DNA of 64,000 nt from Corynebacterium mustelae (GTDB taxonomy: Bacteria; Actinomycetota; Actinomycetes; Mycobacteriales; Mycobacteriaceae), in NCBI RefSeq assembly GCF_001020985.1, contig NZ_CP011542.1:434001-498000 (forward strand), read 5' to 3'. Below the pieces are notes generated by a model. The model searched no databases and had not been told where the DNA came from. It saw only the letters and a list, made by a program, of their open reading frames with translations. A program made the translations under genes and the position numbers. This document shows, one piece after another, positions 18,468 through 28,581 of this stretch. The stretch's first letter is position 1; the number at the start of each line of letters is the position of its first letter.

Positions 18468-20168
18468 TTAGCTGGCGTCTTTAGCCCAGCCGATGTCTTC
18501 ACGTGGTAGGGTTGCGAAAGAATGCGCACCGAAGTTCGCCAAACCCTTCTTAACACCGACCAATTGTGGACCATTGTAAATCGGTACGATACCGAACCGA
18601 GCAAAAGCCTCTTTTTCCAACTTATTAGCTTCAGCGATTTGCTCTTCAGCAGTCGGAAGTTTCTGAAGAGCCCGGATCTTTTCATCGAGCTCTGGCGTGC
18701 CAGTTCCCGATTTATTTAGCTCTGAATCAGAAAGCCAGGTCTGTCCAAAGTATGCGGCGCCGAATGGATCGGAAGAAGAGAAGCCCATGGGGAACAGGTC
18801 AAAGTCTTTTTCAGTAGTTATCTTAGAGAAATCGGAGCTTGGTCGTTCCTCTACCTTCACTTCAACGCCAATATCCTTGAGCATTTTTTGAGTAGCAGAT
18901 GCCATTCCCTTTAGCAACGGCGAATCTCCGACAACGGTGTAACGTAGCGAAAGCTTTTCGCCATCTTTCTCACGAACACCATCAGAACCTTCGGTCCAAC
19001 CAGCTTCATCAAGGAGCTTTTTAGCTTTTTCAGGGTCGTAGCTGAGTACCTGACCAAGGTTGTCCTCATAACCTTCTTGTGTCTGATAGAAAGTGAAGGA
19101 TCCTGGTAGTTTTTCTTCGTAATCCAATCCGTTAAAACGGATAGCCGCGATCTGAGAGCGATCAAAACCCGTCAAGATAGCTTCGCGAACCTTAATGTCA
19201 GAGAGAATAGGCGCCTGGCCGTTTAATGTAAGGAGCGAGTTTGCTGGCTGCAATGCACCACGGATCTCGATTTTATCGCCCATAGCTTTAGCTTTAGCCA
19301 AGTTGTCCTTATTACCAACACCTGCAGCATCAATTTCGCCGGCTTGGAAGGCATTAATCATTGCTTGGTCTTCCATATACCGGTAATGAACCTTATCCAG
19401 TTTTGGCTTATCGCCCCACCACTTATCATTCGGGACGAAGGTTACGGTGCCGTTCTTGGCATCATAGGTGTCTACAGTGAAGGGACCCGCACCCCATTCC
19501 GGCAATAATTTATTCAGGTACGCTTCGTTGAAGGTTTTAGCATCAGAAACAGCTGGGTGTAGGACGTATCCGAATAGTCCCTGCCACCATGGATAGGTTC
19601 CTTGGAAAGTAATAACAACCTCTTTGTCGTTAGCACCTTTAGCTACGGACTCAATTAACTCATAGCCATCGGTACCGTTAGGAACAACTTCTTCATTACT
19701 ACCGTTATTCATCTTCCAAGTAGTCTCAAACGCCGTCCAATCAATCGGGGTACCGTCGTTGAAAACTGCGTCTGGGTGGATCTTCCAAGTAAGAACTAAC
19801 TTACCGTCAACTACTTCATCTTTGGTTTCAACTAGATAATCCGGATTGGCGTGCCAAGTGCCATCGCCATCCATCAGTGTTACCTGCGGGTTGTACCACT
19901 TCCACAAATCTGTAGACATCCGGGTGGCATTACCATGGAAACGGTTTTGCTGTTCCGAGAATTCGTCAAGGGGGAGTGTAAGCTCGCCGCCGTCTTTGAT
20001 CTGGTCGCGCTCTAGTGGGTTGTAATCACCACTTAGTTTGATTTCAACTGCTGCGCCGCCTTTTTCGCTAGAACTGGAACCATCGGTACCAGTATTGGAA
20101 CAAGCACCAAGGCCGAGCGCTAGGACAGACAATGCGGCTACTGCGCTGACACGGAAATTTCGCTTCAT
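18468..20168 (-). CDS. Peptide ABC transporter substrate-binding lipoprotein (family 5)
   Basis: Extracellular binding protein for peptides or related solutes, 566 aa. The signal peptide ends in lipobox LGAC with Cys23, then a short Ser/Gly linker. The core shows the family 5 pattern: WKIHPDAVFNDGTPIDWTAF, WGAGPFTVDTYD, NDKWWGDKPKLDKVHYRYME, and VREAILTGFDRSQI. It is the last gene of a minus-strand unit permease-permease-ATPase-binding protein, separated from the ATPase by 203 bases with a hairpin, so it may also have its own promoter or be boosted by mRNA processing. Substrate is not predictable. Confidence 0.93.
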   Translation of the reverse strand: MKRNFRVSAVAALSVLALGLGACSNTGTDGSSSSEKGGAAVEIKLSGDYNPLERDQIKDGGELTLPLDEFSEQQNRFHGNATRMSTDLWKWYNPQVTLMDGDGTWHANPDYLVETKDEVVDGKLVLTWKIHPDAVFNDGTPIDWTAFETTWKMNNGSNEEVVPNGTDGYELIESVAKGANDKEVVITFQGTYPWWQGLFGYVLHPAVSDAKTFNEAYLNKLLPEWGAGPFTVDTYDAKNGTVTFVPNDKWWGDKPKLDKVHYRYMEDQAMINAFQAGEIDAAGVGNKDNLAKAKAMGDKIEIRGALQPANSLLTLNGQAPILSDIKVREAILTGFDRSQIAAIRFNGLDYEEKLPGSFTFYQTQEGYEDNLGQVLSYDPEKAKKLLDEAGWTEGSDGVREKDGEKLSLRYTVVGDSPLLKGMASATQKMLKDIGVEVKVEERPSSDFSKITTEKDFDLFPMGFSSSDPFGAAYFGQTWLSDSELNKSGTGTPELDEKIRALQKLPTAEEQIAEANKLEKEAFARFGIVPIYNGPQLVGVKKGLANFGAHSFATLPREDIGWAKDAS

Positions 20169-20263
20169 GTCGCATCTCCTATCTGTGTGGGTTGGGACGG
20201 GGTTAGATTTAACTAAGTGTTAAATCCAGAGCTTCTTTTGAATCAATGTAAAGAATCTCTCTT

Positions 20264-20300
20264 CATGGATCCCGAGTCTTTGAAGGAGACGGAATCCATG
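20264..20300 (-). promoter_or_regulatory. Hairpin between peptide transporter ATPase and binding-protein genes
   Basis: CATGGATC and the following bases face AATCCATG with a bulge near the centre, forming an imperfect stem within the 203-base spacer. Such spacer hairpins often protect or separate a highly expressed binding-protein message. Function is inferred. Confidence 0.45.
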
Positions 20301-20371
20301 AGGACAAATCCTCGAATTTAGTCAAGCCGGGGATTCAGCTCTAGAAAACACAGGCGAATCCCCCATTGAGG

Positions 20372-22255
20372 TTAGCGTCGATCTGAAGCTGTTGGGTCGG
20401 GAATCGGGATCGCTGCTAATAATTTCTTGGTGTACTCATGTTGCGGGTTATCGAAGATTTCGTCAGCGGTACCTTCTTCCACGAATTCCCCTTTGTACAT
20501 AACTGCAACACGATCCGATAAATGACGAACTACAGAGAGATCATGAGCCACAAAAAGATAGGACAATCCTAGTTTGCGCTTCAAATCATCTAAGAGATTT
20601 ATAACGCCAGCTTGAATTGAGACATCAAGAGCTGATACTGGTTCATCAAGGACGATGACACTCGGATTGGTTGCCAATGCACGTGCTAAGCCAATGCGTT
20701 GGCGTTGTCCGCCAGAGAAGTGACCTGGGAAACGATCAATTTGAGACGAATCAAGTCCAACCAGTTTCATTAACTCCTGAACGCGGTGGTCAATATCGCC
20801 GTCATATCCCAGGGACTGAAGCGGCTCCGCTATGACCTCACGAACAGTAAGACGTGGGTTCAGAGAGCTCATGGGATCCTGGAACACCATTTGGATGTCT
20901 TTTCGGGCCGCCCGACGTTGAGTAGAGGTCATCTCAGATGCGAGTTGGCCATTCAAAACAACAACACCGTCGCTTGGATTCAGATCCATGATTTCGAGAA
21001 GCGTGGTGGTCTTTCCACAACCAGACTCACCAACAATTGACATGCACTCGCCTTCACGAATATCAAACGAAACACCGTTAACAGCATGCACTGTTCCTAC
21101 ACGGCGCTTAATCAGGGCCCCTTTTATCAGAGGAAACTCTTTTTTTAAGTTTTTAACTTCAAGAGTGACTTTTCGTTCGGATCGTGGTATGCCCGCTAAA
21201 ACATCAGTGCTCATGGCTGGGGCCTTGTACATTTTTTCGCCATTTATCATTCCGTCATGAATTTCGTTCGACCGTACACAGGCAGCAAAGTGGTTAGGCT
21301 CATCGGCCAAAGCAGCAAGGATAGGTTCCTTTGCGGTGCATGTGCTTGTAGCTACCGGACAGCGGACTGCGAACTGGCATTCATCCTTTAGCGAAACCAG
21401 TATTGGAGGGTTACCCACAATCGGGGTCAGTGGTTCAGTTGCAGGAACATCAGGGCGAGGTGTTGACCCTAATAATCCGACGGTATAGGGCATCCGTGGC
21501 TTACCAAAAAGGGTATAAACGTCAGCTTTCTCGACTGGACGGCCAGCGTACATGACCATTACGTCATCTGCGATACCTGCAACTACACCCATATCATGAG
21601 TGATCATGATAGTGGCAGCACCTGTTTCGCGTTGAGCGATCTTAATGACATCAAGGATTTGCGCTTGGATCGTGACATCCAAAGCTGTGGTCGGTTCGTC
21701 TGCGATCAAAACACGGGGGTTATTAGCAATCGCTATCGCAATGACTACCCGTTGTCGCATACCTCCAGAAAATTCGTGTGGGAAAGATCGAATTCGCTTG
21801 TCTGGCTCTTTAATACCCACAAGATCAAGTAATTCAATGGCTTGTTTTGTTGCTTGTTGCTTGTTGATTTTTTGATGAACCTGAATAGCTTCAACTAGTT
21901 GTGTTCCGATATCAAAAACTGGCGTTAGCGCTGACAGCGGATCCTGGAAGATCATTCCAATGCCATTACCGCGGATTTTAGACATCTGACTATCGGTTTT
22001 TCCGATTAGCTCGTCGCCATTGAACTTTACTGAACCAGACACATTAGCGTACTGGGGTAAAAGACCCATGATCGCCATCGAAGTTACCGATTTTCCAGAT
22101 CCGGATTCGCCGACGATGCCGAGGGTGCGGCCAGGATAAAGGTCAAAACTTACTCCGCGGACCGCGGAGACTTTTCCGGCTTCCGAGGGGAAAGAAACGT
22201 TAAGGTCTGTTACTTGTAGCACTGGTTGAGTGCTAGTTGATTCAAGTGAGGTCAT
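20372..22255 (-). CDS. Peptide ABC transporter ATPase with two fused ABC domains (DppD-DppF type)
   Basis: Energy-coupling subunit of the peptide importer, 627 aa, with both ATPases in one chain. Domain 1: GESGSGKS at 49-56, EFSGGMRQRV signature, VLIADEPTTALD Walker B. The oligopeptide-type C-terminal tail of domain 1 contains cysteines (ECQFAVRCPVATSTCTA), a pattern seen in Opp/Dpp ATPases. Domain 2: GESGCGK at 409-415, HFSGGQRQRIGLARAL, VIVLDEPVSALD. Its ATG overlaps the stop of the upstream permease gene by four bases. The single-chain fusion explains why there is only one ATPase gene in the unit. Confidence 0.93.
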   Translation of the reverse strand: MTSLESTSTQPVLQVTDLNVSFPSEAGKVSAVRGVSFDLYPGRTLGIVGESGSGKSVTSMAIMGLLPQYANVSGSVKFNGDELIGKTDSQMSKIRGNGIGMIFQDPLSALTPVFDIGTQLVEAIQVHQKINKQQATKQAIELLDLVGIKEPDKRIRSFPHEFSGGMRQRVVIAIAIANNPRVLIADEPTTALDVTIQAQILDVIKIAQRETGAATIMITHDMGVVAGIADDVMVMYAGRPVEKADVYTLFGKPRMPYTVGLLGSTPRPDVPATEPLTPIVGNPPILVSLKDECQFAVRCPVATSTCTAKEPILAALADEPNHFAACVRSNEIHDGMINGEKMYKAPAMSTDVLAGIPRSERKVTLEVKNLKKEFPLIKGALIKRRVGTVHAVNGVSFDIREGECMSIVGESGCGKTTTLLEIMDLNPSDGVVVLNGQLASEMTSTQRRAARKDIQMVFQDPMSSLNPRLTVREVIAEPLQSLGYDGDIDHRVQELMKLVGLDSSQIDRFPGHFSGGQRQRIGLARALATNPSVIVLDEPVSALDVSIQAGVINLLDDLKRKLGLSYLFVAHDLSVVRHLSDRVAVMYKGEFVEEGTADEIFDNPQHEYTKKLLAAIPIPDPTASDRR

Positions 22256-23190
22256 GCCTTTCCTCCGGACTTCGAATTTGGGTCTATAGCGTCACGCAAA
22301 CCATCTGCGATTAGTGCTAACGACACAGTGAGTAGCGTAAGAACTCCAGCGGGAAAATAGAATGTCCATGGAGCTGTTATTAGGGTCGATGTGCCCCCAG
22401 TGAGCAGCGTACCAAGCGAAACGTCAGGAAGCTTAACGCCTAAACCGAGGAAGGAGAGTGCGGTCTCAGACATAACAACTGAAACTGTCCCAAGAACAAA
22501 CTGGATGACCAAAAGGGAACCAATGTTCGGCAGCATATGTCGAATGATGATTTTCGGCCGGGAAATCCCCATATATCGAGCTGCTCGAACATAGTCGTTC
22601 TCACGAATAGAGAGGGAAAGTGACCATATGACACGAGCAGAGAACATCCAGCTAAAAGCTATTAGCACTACGATGAGTAAGCGCCAATCACCGCCAGAAT
22701 CAGAGACAATCAGAGCGATGAGAAGGAAGCTGGGAATAGCGAGTAGGAAATGAATTGCGGCGAGAACAACCTTCTCTACCCAGCCGCCGTAGAGTGCAGC
22801 ACCAGCGCCAACAATAGACGAAATTATTAAAGTTGCTAACGAAACGCTAATGGCAATAACTAAGGATCTACCCAGGCCATGTGCTGTTTGGGCGAACAGA
22901 TCGTGTCCAGCTTCGGTGGTGCCAAACCAGTGCTCGGCAGAAGGTGCGGTAGAGAGGTTCAGGAAGTCAGGATCGTCAAAGGACCAAGGCGACAACCATT
23001 CGCCAACGAAAGCGAAAACAACCAGTGCGAAAAGAATTAAAAGTCCGACAACGGCGAAAATATTTCGGAAATAACGCCGAACGTAAAGCTTTAAACGCGA
23101 TGTACCGCGCACAACTTCGGCCTCGTCTTGTGCTGTAACCGCTGTGACCTTAACTTCAACTTCTGTTTGATTTATTTTAGCGTCAGACAT
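22252..23190 (-). CDS. Peptide ABC transporter permease, DppC-like
   Basis: Channel subunit, 312 aa. A charged N-terminal extension (about 40 residues) precedes the first membrane segment (NIFAVVGLLILFALVVFAFV). Then comes the DppC/OppC extracellular stretch with HWFGTTEAGHDLFAQTAHG, four to five further membrane segments and the EAA-type loop RAARYMGISRPKIIIRHMLP. It starts two bases after the upstream permease stop and overlaps the ATPase start, so the unit is translationally coupled. Confidence 0.93.
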   Translation of the reverse strand: MSDAKINQTEVEVKVTAVTAQDEAEVVRGTSRLKLYVRRYFRNIFAVVGLLILFALVVFAFVGEWLSPWSFDDPDFLNLSTAPSAEHWFGTTEAGHDLFAQTAHGLGRSLVIAISVSLATLIISSIVGAGAALYGGWVEKVVLAAIHFLLAIPSFLLIALIVSDSGGDWRLLIVVLIAFSWMFSARVIWSLSLSIRENDYVRAARYMGISRPKIIIRHMLPNIGSLLVIQFVLGTVSVVMSETALSFLGLGVKLPDVSLGTLLTGGTSTLITAPWTFYFPAGVLTLLTVSLALIADGLRDAIDPNSKSGGKA

Positions 23191-23192
23191 AG

Positions 23193-24176
23193 TTAACTCA
23201 CCCGCACTCGTGGATCAAGAGCCACAACAACTAGATCGGCCAAAATTGCAGAAACACCAGTCATAGCAGCTCCAAATGCTGCTACGGCAACAGCGCCGTG
23301 AACATCATTATTGGCAATCGTGGAAATAAAGTACTGCCCCATACCATTCCATGCGAAAATGCGTTCGGTCATAACGGCGCCGGTGAATATTCCAGGTACA
23401 GAGAAGGCAACGGACGTGGCGACAGGAATAATTGAGGTACGTAACGCATGCCGTCTAATCGCCTGTGAGCGGGTTAACCCTTTCGCGCGGGCGGTTCGAA
23501 CGTAATCGGCATTGAGGTTGTCCAGCAACAAGCTGCGTTGGGTCAAGTGATATCCGGCATAGGAGATAAACACCAAGGAGACGGTTGGCAAGATTAAGTG
23601 CTGGCCAAGGTCGAGGAGTTTAGCAAAAAAGCCATCAATGCCCTGAGATGATGATCCAGTAACGAAGAAAATTCGGGTGCCTGCCCACTCGTTGATTTGC
23701 AAAGCTAAGGCAACTACAACGATTGATGCGACAACAATGTGGGTATTGATGGCGACGATAGATATTCCTTGCCAAATTCTGTCAGCCGCCTGGTATTGCC
23801 GAGACGCGGTATAGACACCAACCGCTACACCAATGACAACGGCGAGGATGGTAGCTAACAAAAGCAGTTGCGCTGAAACCCAGATTCGGAAGGAAATTTG
23901 TTCATTTACAGATTCCCCGAGAGGTGATTGTCCCCAATCCCAGTGGAAGAGAATATTAGTTAGCCACGTCCACCAGCGCTCTAACAAAGGAGTGTCAGGG
24001 CTTAGATTATAAGGAGCTAGTAGCTTCGTTATTTGATCTGGTGATAAAGGCGGGCGACGACCAATGTAATTTGCTCGTGGATCTAAAAACGACGCCGCGA
24101 GGAAAAACGTCAGGTTCGTCGCCAAGAAAACAATGAGCATCCAGCTCAGGGTCTTCTTTAGCAAATATTTGAACAT
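23193..24176 (-). CDS. Peptide ABC transporter permease, DppB-like
   Basis: Channel subunit, 327 aa from the ATG at 24176. This start is chosen because GGAGACA lies 5-11 bases upstream and the protein then opens MFKYLLKKTLSWMLIVFLA, a normal first membrane segment; an upstream frame to 24269 would add 31 unlike residues. The EAA loop is VRTARAKGLTRSQAIRRHALR, followed by the last membrane segments (FTGAVMTERIFAWNGMGQYF). The long periplasmic-type loop after the first segment (RPPLSPDQITKLLAPYNLS) is normal for the family. First gene of the peptide transporter unit. Confidence 0.92.
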   Translation of the reverse strand: MFKYLLKKTLSWMLIVFLATNLTFFLAASFLDPRANYIGRRPPLSPDQITKLLAPYNLSPDTPLLERWWTWLTNILFHWDWGQSPLGESVNEQISFRIWVSAQLLLLATILAVVIGVAVGVYTASRQYQAADRIWQGISIVAINTHIVVASIVVVALALQINEWAGTRIFFVTGSSSQGIDGFFAKLLDLGQHLILPTVSLVFISYAGYHLTQRSLLLDNLNADYVRTARAKGLTRSQAIRRHALRTSIIPVATSVAFSVPGIFTGAVMTERIFAWNGMGQYFISTIANNDVHGAVAVAAFGAAMTGVSAILADLVVVALDPRVRVS

Positions 24177-25110
24177 GGTGTCTCCATGAATGGGTGGGAC
24201 ATGATTGAGCCTCCGTGCATGAAATGCGCGAAAACGCAGTGCAGAAGCATAAATGCAAGCGTTTGACATAAATCTACTCTCGCAGTTTCGTTAGTCACAA
24301 TTGCGGGAGGGCGTCAATGCTTGCAGATGTGCGAGCTGTGTCACAATCTTACTAAAAGATTAACTTATCTAAAAACTTGAAGCGTGAGCTGTCTGCATGG
24401 CAGCGTTGCCGCATTTTTCCTTTTCGGTGCAAAAATATCGGTGAAAAAACCTTATAAATACGTCGGCATCATGGGGCTGGGGCGGGCTCATTTTGGGTAA
24501 AAATATTGTGATTTGCTCAGGTGCATAAAATTTAACGTCCTGGGGGCGTCGAAAGGCGGGAGCGGGGTTTGGTATTAGAACTTAACTTTTCGACGCTCCA
24601 AGGTTGCATTTTGCGAATATGCATGATTTAATAATCAGGTTGCCTTAACAGGATTGCTATCAGTGCTGGTAGGGCAAACATGACACCTTCATTGGTGTGG
24701 AAATTCAATCACTTGTGGTTGGGTTTGCAAAACCATGGAAGGACCTTCAAGGTTTCTGGGGCAAATTTCCAGTTCATACCTTGAGGGCCGGAAAAGTGAA
24801 GGGCATGGCAAATAAACAGCGGCAGTATGCGAAAGAGATCGTTAGCGCTTATCACGAGCATAGATCCCTTCCGGCTTGGCACACATCTGGGTCTTGTACC
24901 CCAGGGGTGGAAGCTTCAAGGAAATACGGTGAAAGTTTATTGTGCTTTGACCTTATAAATTTCCGGCAAGTCGTTTTAAGACAAGTCAAGTTAAGAACTG
25001 GCGTTGTGCTTTAGGCCCTTACAACTGGTCCGGACAACGTTATAGAGAATAGATGAAGCGATTCCCACCACTCCATATGCGATGTGGGACAAGCGAGGAA
25101 GAGGATAAGC
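24177..25110. promoter_or_regulatory. Divergent 934-base spacer between peptide transporter and S10 operon
   Basis: No supported gene; a plus-strand frame at 24697-25014 has no family likeness. It must hold the minus-strand promoter for the transporter and the promoter and leader of the S10 operon. An inverted pair of the CGTCGAAAAG word lies at 24546-24596. TTATAAAT near 24953 and TTATAGAGAAT near 25040 are AT-rich promoter-like stretches before rpsJ. The long leader may take part in ribosomal-protein feedback, which is inference. Confidence 0.4.
24546..24596. repeat. Inverted pair of the CGTCGAAAAG word
   Basis: GCGTCGAAAG (24546-24555) faces CTTTTCGACGC (24586-24596), giving a 9-10 bp stem around a 30-base loop. 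It echoes the larger inverted repeat at 6871-6948. Confidence 0.65.
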
Positions 25111-25416
25111 GTGGCGGGAGAAAAGATCCGCATTCGCCTGAAGGCTTACGACCACCAGGCAATCGACGTCGCTGCACGTAAGATTGTTGAAACCGTGACC
25201 CGTGCCGGGGCGCGCGTTGTGGGCCCAGTGCCATTGCCAACCGAAAAGAACGTATACGCCGTTATTCGTTCTCCACATAAGTACAAGGATTCTCGCGAGC
25301 ACTTCGAGATGCGCACTCATAAGCGCCTGATCGACATCCTCGACCCGACGCCGAAGACGGTTGAAGCGCTTATGCGTATTGACCTTCCGGCCAGCGTCGA
25401 TGTGGACATTAAGTAA
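25111..25416 (+). CDS. rpsJ: 30S ribosomal protein S10
   Basis: Small-subunit head protein, also the NusE transcription antitermination factor; 101 aa. The GTG at 25111 fits the conserved start [15 protein letters not shown] and has a GAGGAAGAGG ribosome-binding site. An earlier in-frame ATG at 25084 would add nine unlike residues. First gene of the S10 operon. Confidence 0.98.
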   Translation: MAGEKIRIRLKAYDHQAIDVAARKIVETVTRAGARVVGPVPLPTEKNVYAVIRSPHKYKDSREHFEMRTHKRLIDILDPTPKTVEALMRIDLPASVDVDIK

Positions 25417-25448
25417 TCGACGAGTTTCTTGGCTACGGAGAACAAATA

Positions 25449-26105
25449 ATGAGTGAAACTGAGATCAAGGGCATTCTGGGCACCAAGCTCGGCATGACTC
25501 AGATCTTCGATGAGGAAAACCGGGTTATCCCAGTTACCGTCGTCGAGGCTGGTCCATGCGTAGTTACCCAGATTCGCACTGTAGAAACCGATGGCTACAA
25601 CGCCATCCAGATCGCCTACGGCGACATTGACCCTCGCAAGGTAAACAAGCCACGCACTGGTCACTTCAATAAAGCAGGCGTTACCCCTCGCCGCCATGTA
25701 GCTGAAATCCGTATGGATGACGTTTCTGGCTACGAGGTCGGCCAGGACGTCACCGTTGACATCTTCGAAGGTATTACCTTCGTCGACGTTACCGGTACTT
25801 CCAAGGGTAAGGGCTTCGCTGGTGGCATGAAGCGCCACGGCTTCGCCGGTCAGGGTGCATCCCACGGTAACCAGGCAGCACACCGCCGCGTTGGTGGTAT
25901 CGGTGCTTGCGCTACCCCAGGTCGCATCTTCAAGGGCAAGCGCATGGCTGGCCGCATGGGTTCCGATCGCGTCACCACCCAGAATCTTAAGATTCAAAAG
26001 ATTGACGCCGATGCCAACCTCATCCTGATCAAGGGTGCAATCCCGGGTAACCGTGGCGGCATCGTTACTGTTAAGACCGCAGTGAAGGGCGGTGCACACG
26101 CATGA
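25449..26105 (+). CDS. rplC: 50S ribosomal protein L3
   Basis: Early-assembling large-subunit protein near the peptidyl-transferase centre, 218 aa. It keeps [13 protein letters not shown] at the start and the glycine/histidine-rich loop [22 protein letters not shown]. Overlaps rplD by four bases (ATGA). Confidence 0.99.
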   Translation: MSETEIKGILGTKLGMTQIFDEENRVIPVTVVEAGPCVVTQIRTVETDGYNAIQIAYGDIDPRKVNKPRTGHFNKAGVTPRRHVAEIRMDDVSGYEVGQDVTVDIFEGITFVDVTGTSKGKGFAGGMKRHGFAGQGASHGNQAAHRRVGGIGACATPGRIFKGKRMAGRMGSDRVTTQNLKIQKIDADANLILIKGAIPGNRGGIVTVKTAVKGGAHA

Positions 26106-26755
26106 CCAATCTGAAATTGGACGTCCAGACCGCTGAGGGTAAAACCAACGGCACCGTTGAGCTGCCAGCTGAGATCTTCGACCGTGAAGTATCCATTCCG
26201 TTGATGCACCAGGTTGTCAACGCTCAGCTCGCCGCTAAGCGTCAGGGCACCCACTCCACCAAGACTCGTGGTGAAGTTCGAGGCGGTGGCCGCAAGCCAT
26301 TCCGTCAGAAGGGCACCGGTCGCGCTCGTCAGGGCTCGATCCGCGCTCCTCACTTCGCTGGTGGTGGTATCGCGCACGGCCCTAAGCCACGCGATTACAG
26401 CCAGCGCACCCCGAAGAAGATGATCAAGGCCGCTCTGTACGGCGCACTGTCGGACCGTGCTCGTAACGCACGCATCCACGTCGTCGAAGAATTGGTTCCT
26501 GGTCAGACTCCTTCCACTAAGTCCGCACGTGCGTTCATTGAACGCTTGACCGATCGTCGTAACGTTCTGTTTGTCGTTGGTCGTGAGGATATCAATTCAC
26601 AGCAGAGTGCTCGTAACCTACCTAACGTTCACATCCTGTTCCAGGATCAGCTGAACACCTACGACGTTCTCAAGTCCGATGACGTTGTGTTCTCGGTCGA
26701 GGCTCTCACCGCCTTTATCGCCCGCGCTACCGGTGCGGATAAGGAGGAGAACTAA
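26102..26755 (+). CDS. rplD: 50S ribosomal protein L4
   Basis: Large-subunit protein lining the exit tunnel, 217 aa. The extended loop with [21 protein letters not shown] is intact; this loop is where macrolide-resistance changes occur and nothing abnormal is seen. In E. coli L4 represses its own operon; whether it does so here is not shown. ATG overlaps the rplC stop. Confidence 0.99.
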   Translation: MTNLKLDVQTAEGKTNGTVELPAEIFDREVSIPLMHQVVNAQLAAKRQGTHSTKTRGEVRGGGRKPFRQKGTGRARQGSIRAPHFAGGGIAHGPKPRDYSQRTPKKMIKAALYGALSDRARNARIHVVEELVPGQTPSTKSARAFIERLTDRRNVLFVVGREDINSQQSARNLPNVHILFQDQLNTYDVLKSDDVVFSVEALTAFIARATGADKEEN

Positions 26756-27057
26756 TGGCTAAGATTGCAGACCCACGCGACATCATTCTCGCCCCGGTTG
26801 TCTCTGAAAAGTCTTACGGTCTGATGGAGGAAGGCACCTACGTGTTCTTCGTCGCAAAGACCGCTAACAAGACCGAAATCAAGATTGCCGTCGAGCAGAT
26901 CTTCGGCGTAAAGGTCGCCTCCGTGAACACCCTTAACCGTGAGGGCAAGCGCAAGCGCACTCGCTCCGGTTTCGGTACCCGCAAGGCAACCAAGCGCGCC
27001 TACGTGACGCTTCGTGAGGGCAGCGACGCAATCGACATCTTTGGCGCTAGCGCTTAA
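26755..27057 (+). CDS. rplW: 50S ribosomal protein L23
   Basis: Large-subunit protein at the tunnel exit, docking site for trigger factor and SRP; 100 aa. Opening [20 protein letters not shown] and the basic loop [11 protein letters not shown] are conserved. The stop of rplD and this ATG share a base (TAATG). Confidence 0.98.
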   Translation: MAKIADPRDIILAPVVSEKSYGLMEEGTYVFFVAKTANKTEIKIAVEQIFGVKVASVNTLNREGKRKRTRSGFGTRKATKRAYVTLREGSDAIDIFGASA

Positions 27058-27081
27058 GAAAGGTCGAGGTAAGGAAAAACT

Positions 27082-27924
27082 ATGGCTATTCGTAAGTACA
27101 AGCCGACAACCCCGGGTCGCCGCCAGAGCTCCGTATCGATGTTCGAGGAGATCACTCGCTCGACCCCGGAGAAGTCCCTGGTTCGCCCACTTCCAAAGAA
27201 AGGTGGCCGTAACGTTCACGGCCACATCACCGTTCGCCACAAGGGTGGTGGACACAAGCGCCAGTACCGTCTGATCGACTTCCGTCGCAACGATAAAGAT
27301 GGCATTCCGGCAAAGGTTGCTCACATCGAGTACGACCCAAACCGTACCGCCAACATCGCGTTGCTGCACTATGTTGACGGCGAAAAGCGCTACATCGTTG
27401 CACCTAAGGGCCTCAAGCAGGGCCAGATGGTAGAGTCCGGCGCAACCGCCGACATCAAGGTTGGCAACAACCTGCCACTGCGGAATATCCCAGCTGGTAC
27501 CGTCATCCACTGCGTTGAGCTCAAGCCGGGCGCAGGCGCTAAGCTCGCTCGTTCCGCAGGTAGCTCCATTCAGCTGCTCGGTAAGGCAGGCAAATACGCT
27601 GTTTTGCGTATGCCATCGTCTGAAATCCGCCGCGTGGACATCCGCTGCCGCGCCACCGTTGGTGAGGTCGGTAACGCTGACCAGATCAACATCCGGTGGG
27701 GTAAAGCTGGCCGTATGCGCTGGAAGGGCGTTCGCCCAACCGTGCGTGGTGTGGTCATGAACCCAGTGGATCACCCACATGGTGGTGGTGAAGGTAAGAC
27801 CTCGGGTGGTCGTCACCCAGTAAGCCCATGGGGCAAGAAGGAAGGTCGTACCCGTAACCCGAACCGGTACAGCAACAACATGATCGTGCAGCGTCGCCGC
27901 ACGAACAAGAGCAAGAAGCGCTAA
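27082..27924 (+). CDS. rplB: 50S ribosomal protein L2
   Basis: Essential for subunit joining and peptidyl transfer; 280 aa, normal length. The conserved [20 protein letters not shown] stretch with its key histidine is complete. AAGGTCGAGGTAAGG supplies the ribosome-binding site. Confidence 0.99.
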   Translation: MAIRKYKPTTPGRRQSSVSMFEEITRSTPEKSLVRPLPKKGGRNVHGHITVRHKGGGHKRQYRLIDFRRNDKDGIPAKVAHIEYDPNRTANIALLHYVDGEKRYIVAPKGLKQGQMVESGATADIKVGNNLPLRNIPAGTVIHCVELKPGAGAKLARSAGSSIQLLGKAGKYAVLRMPSSEIRRVDIRCRATVGEVGNADQINIRWGKAGRMRWKGVRPTVRGVVMNPVDHPHGGGEGKTSGGRHPVSPWGKKEGRTRNPNRYSNNMIVQRRRTNKSKKR

Positions 27925-27940
27925 GAGGAGGTAAGGAAAG

Positions 27941-28219
27941 ATGCCACGCAGCCTTAAGAAGGGCCCGTTCGTTGATGAGCACCTCCTCGCGAAGGTCGAC
28001 GCTCAGAACGAAAAGGGCACCAAGCAGGTTATTAAGACCTGGTCCCGTCGTTCCACCATTCTCCCCGATTTCATTGGTCACACCTTCGCCGTCCACGACG
28101 GTCGCAAGCATGTGCCAGTGTTCGTGGACGACTCCATGGTCGGCCACAAGCTCGGTGAGTTTGCACCAACCAAGACCTTCAAGGGTCACATTCAAGAAAA
28201 GAAGAAGGGACGTCGATAA
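27941..28219 (+). CDS. rpsS: 30S ribosomal protein S19
   Basis: Small-subunit head protein, 92 aa, opening [16 protein letters not shown] and keeping [21 protein letters not shown] strong AGAGGAGGTAAGGAAAG lies before the start. Confidence 0.98.
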   Translation: MPRSLKKGPFVDEHLLAKVDAQNEKGTKQVIKTWSRRSTILPDFIGHTFAVHDGRKHVPVFVDDSMVGHKLGEFAPTKTFKGHIQEKKKGRR

Positions 28220-28222
28220 GCG

Positions 28223-28579
28223 ATGAGCGATATCACATCCGCACGCGCGACTGCCCGCTTCGTTCGCGTAACCCCTATGAAGGCACGCCGTGTAATCGAC
28301 TTGGTTCGCGGTAAGTCCGTTGAGGAAGCACTGGCAATCTTGAAGTACGCCCCACAGGCTGCTTCCGAGCCAGTAGCCAAGGTCGTTCAGTCCGCAGCTG
28401 CTAACGCTGAGAACAACTTCGGCCTTGACCGTCGCACCCTGGTTATCTCCGAGGCTTATGCCGACGAAGGCCCAACCATGCGTCGTTTCCGTCCACGCGC
28501 TCAGGGTCGCGCATTCCAGATCCGTAAGCGCACCAGCCACATCACCGTGGTTGTCGAGAGCCAGAAGGCAGGTGCATAA
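28223..28579 (+). CDS. rplV: 50S ribosomal protein L22
   Basis: Exit-tunnel protein, 118 aa. [20 protein letters not shown] and the tunnel-loop end [20 protein letters not shown] are conserved, with no insertions of the type that give macrolide resistance. Starts three bases after rpsS. Confidence 0.98.
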   Translation: MSDITSARATARFVRVTPMKARRVIDLVRGKSVEEALAILKYAPQAASEPVAKVVQSAAANAENNFGLDRRTLVISEAYADEGPTMRRFRPRAQGRAFQIRKRTSHITVVVESQKAGA

Positions 28580-28581
28580 CA

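Noticed and set aside
24697..25014. A 105-codon plus-strand frame before rpsJ
   Set aside because: No recognisable domain and no convincing ribosome-binding site; the region is better explained as the S10 operon leader.
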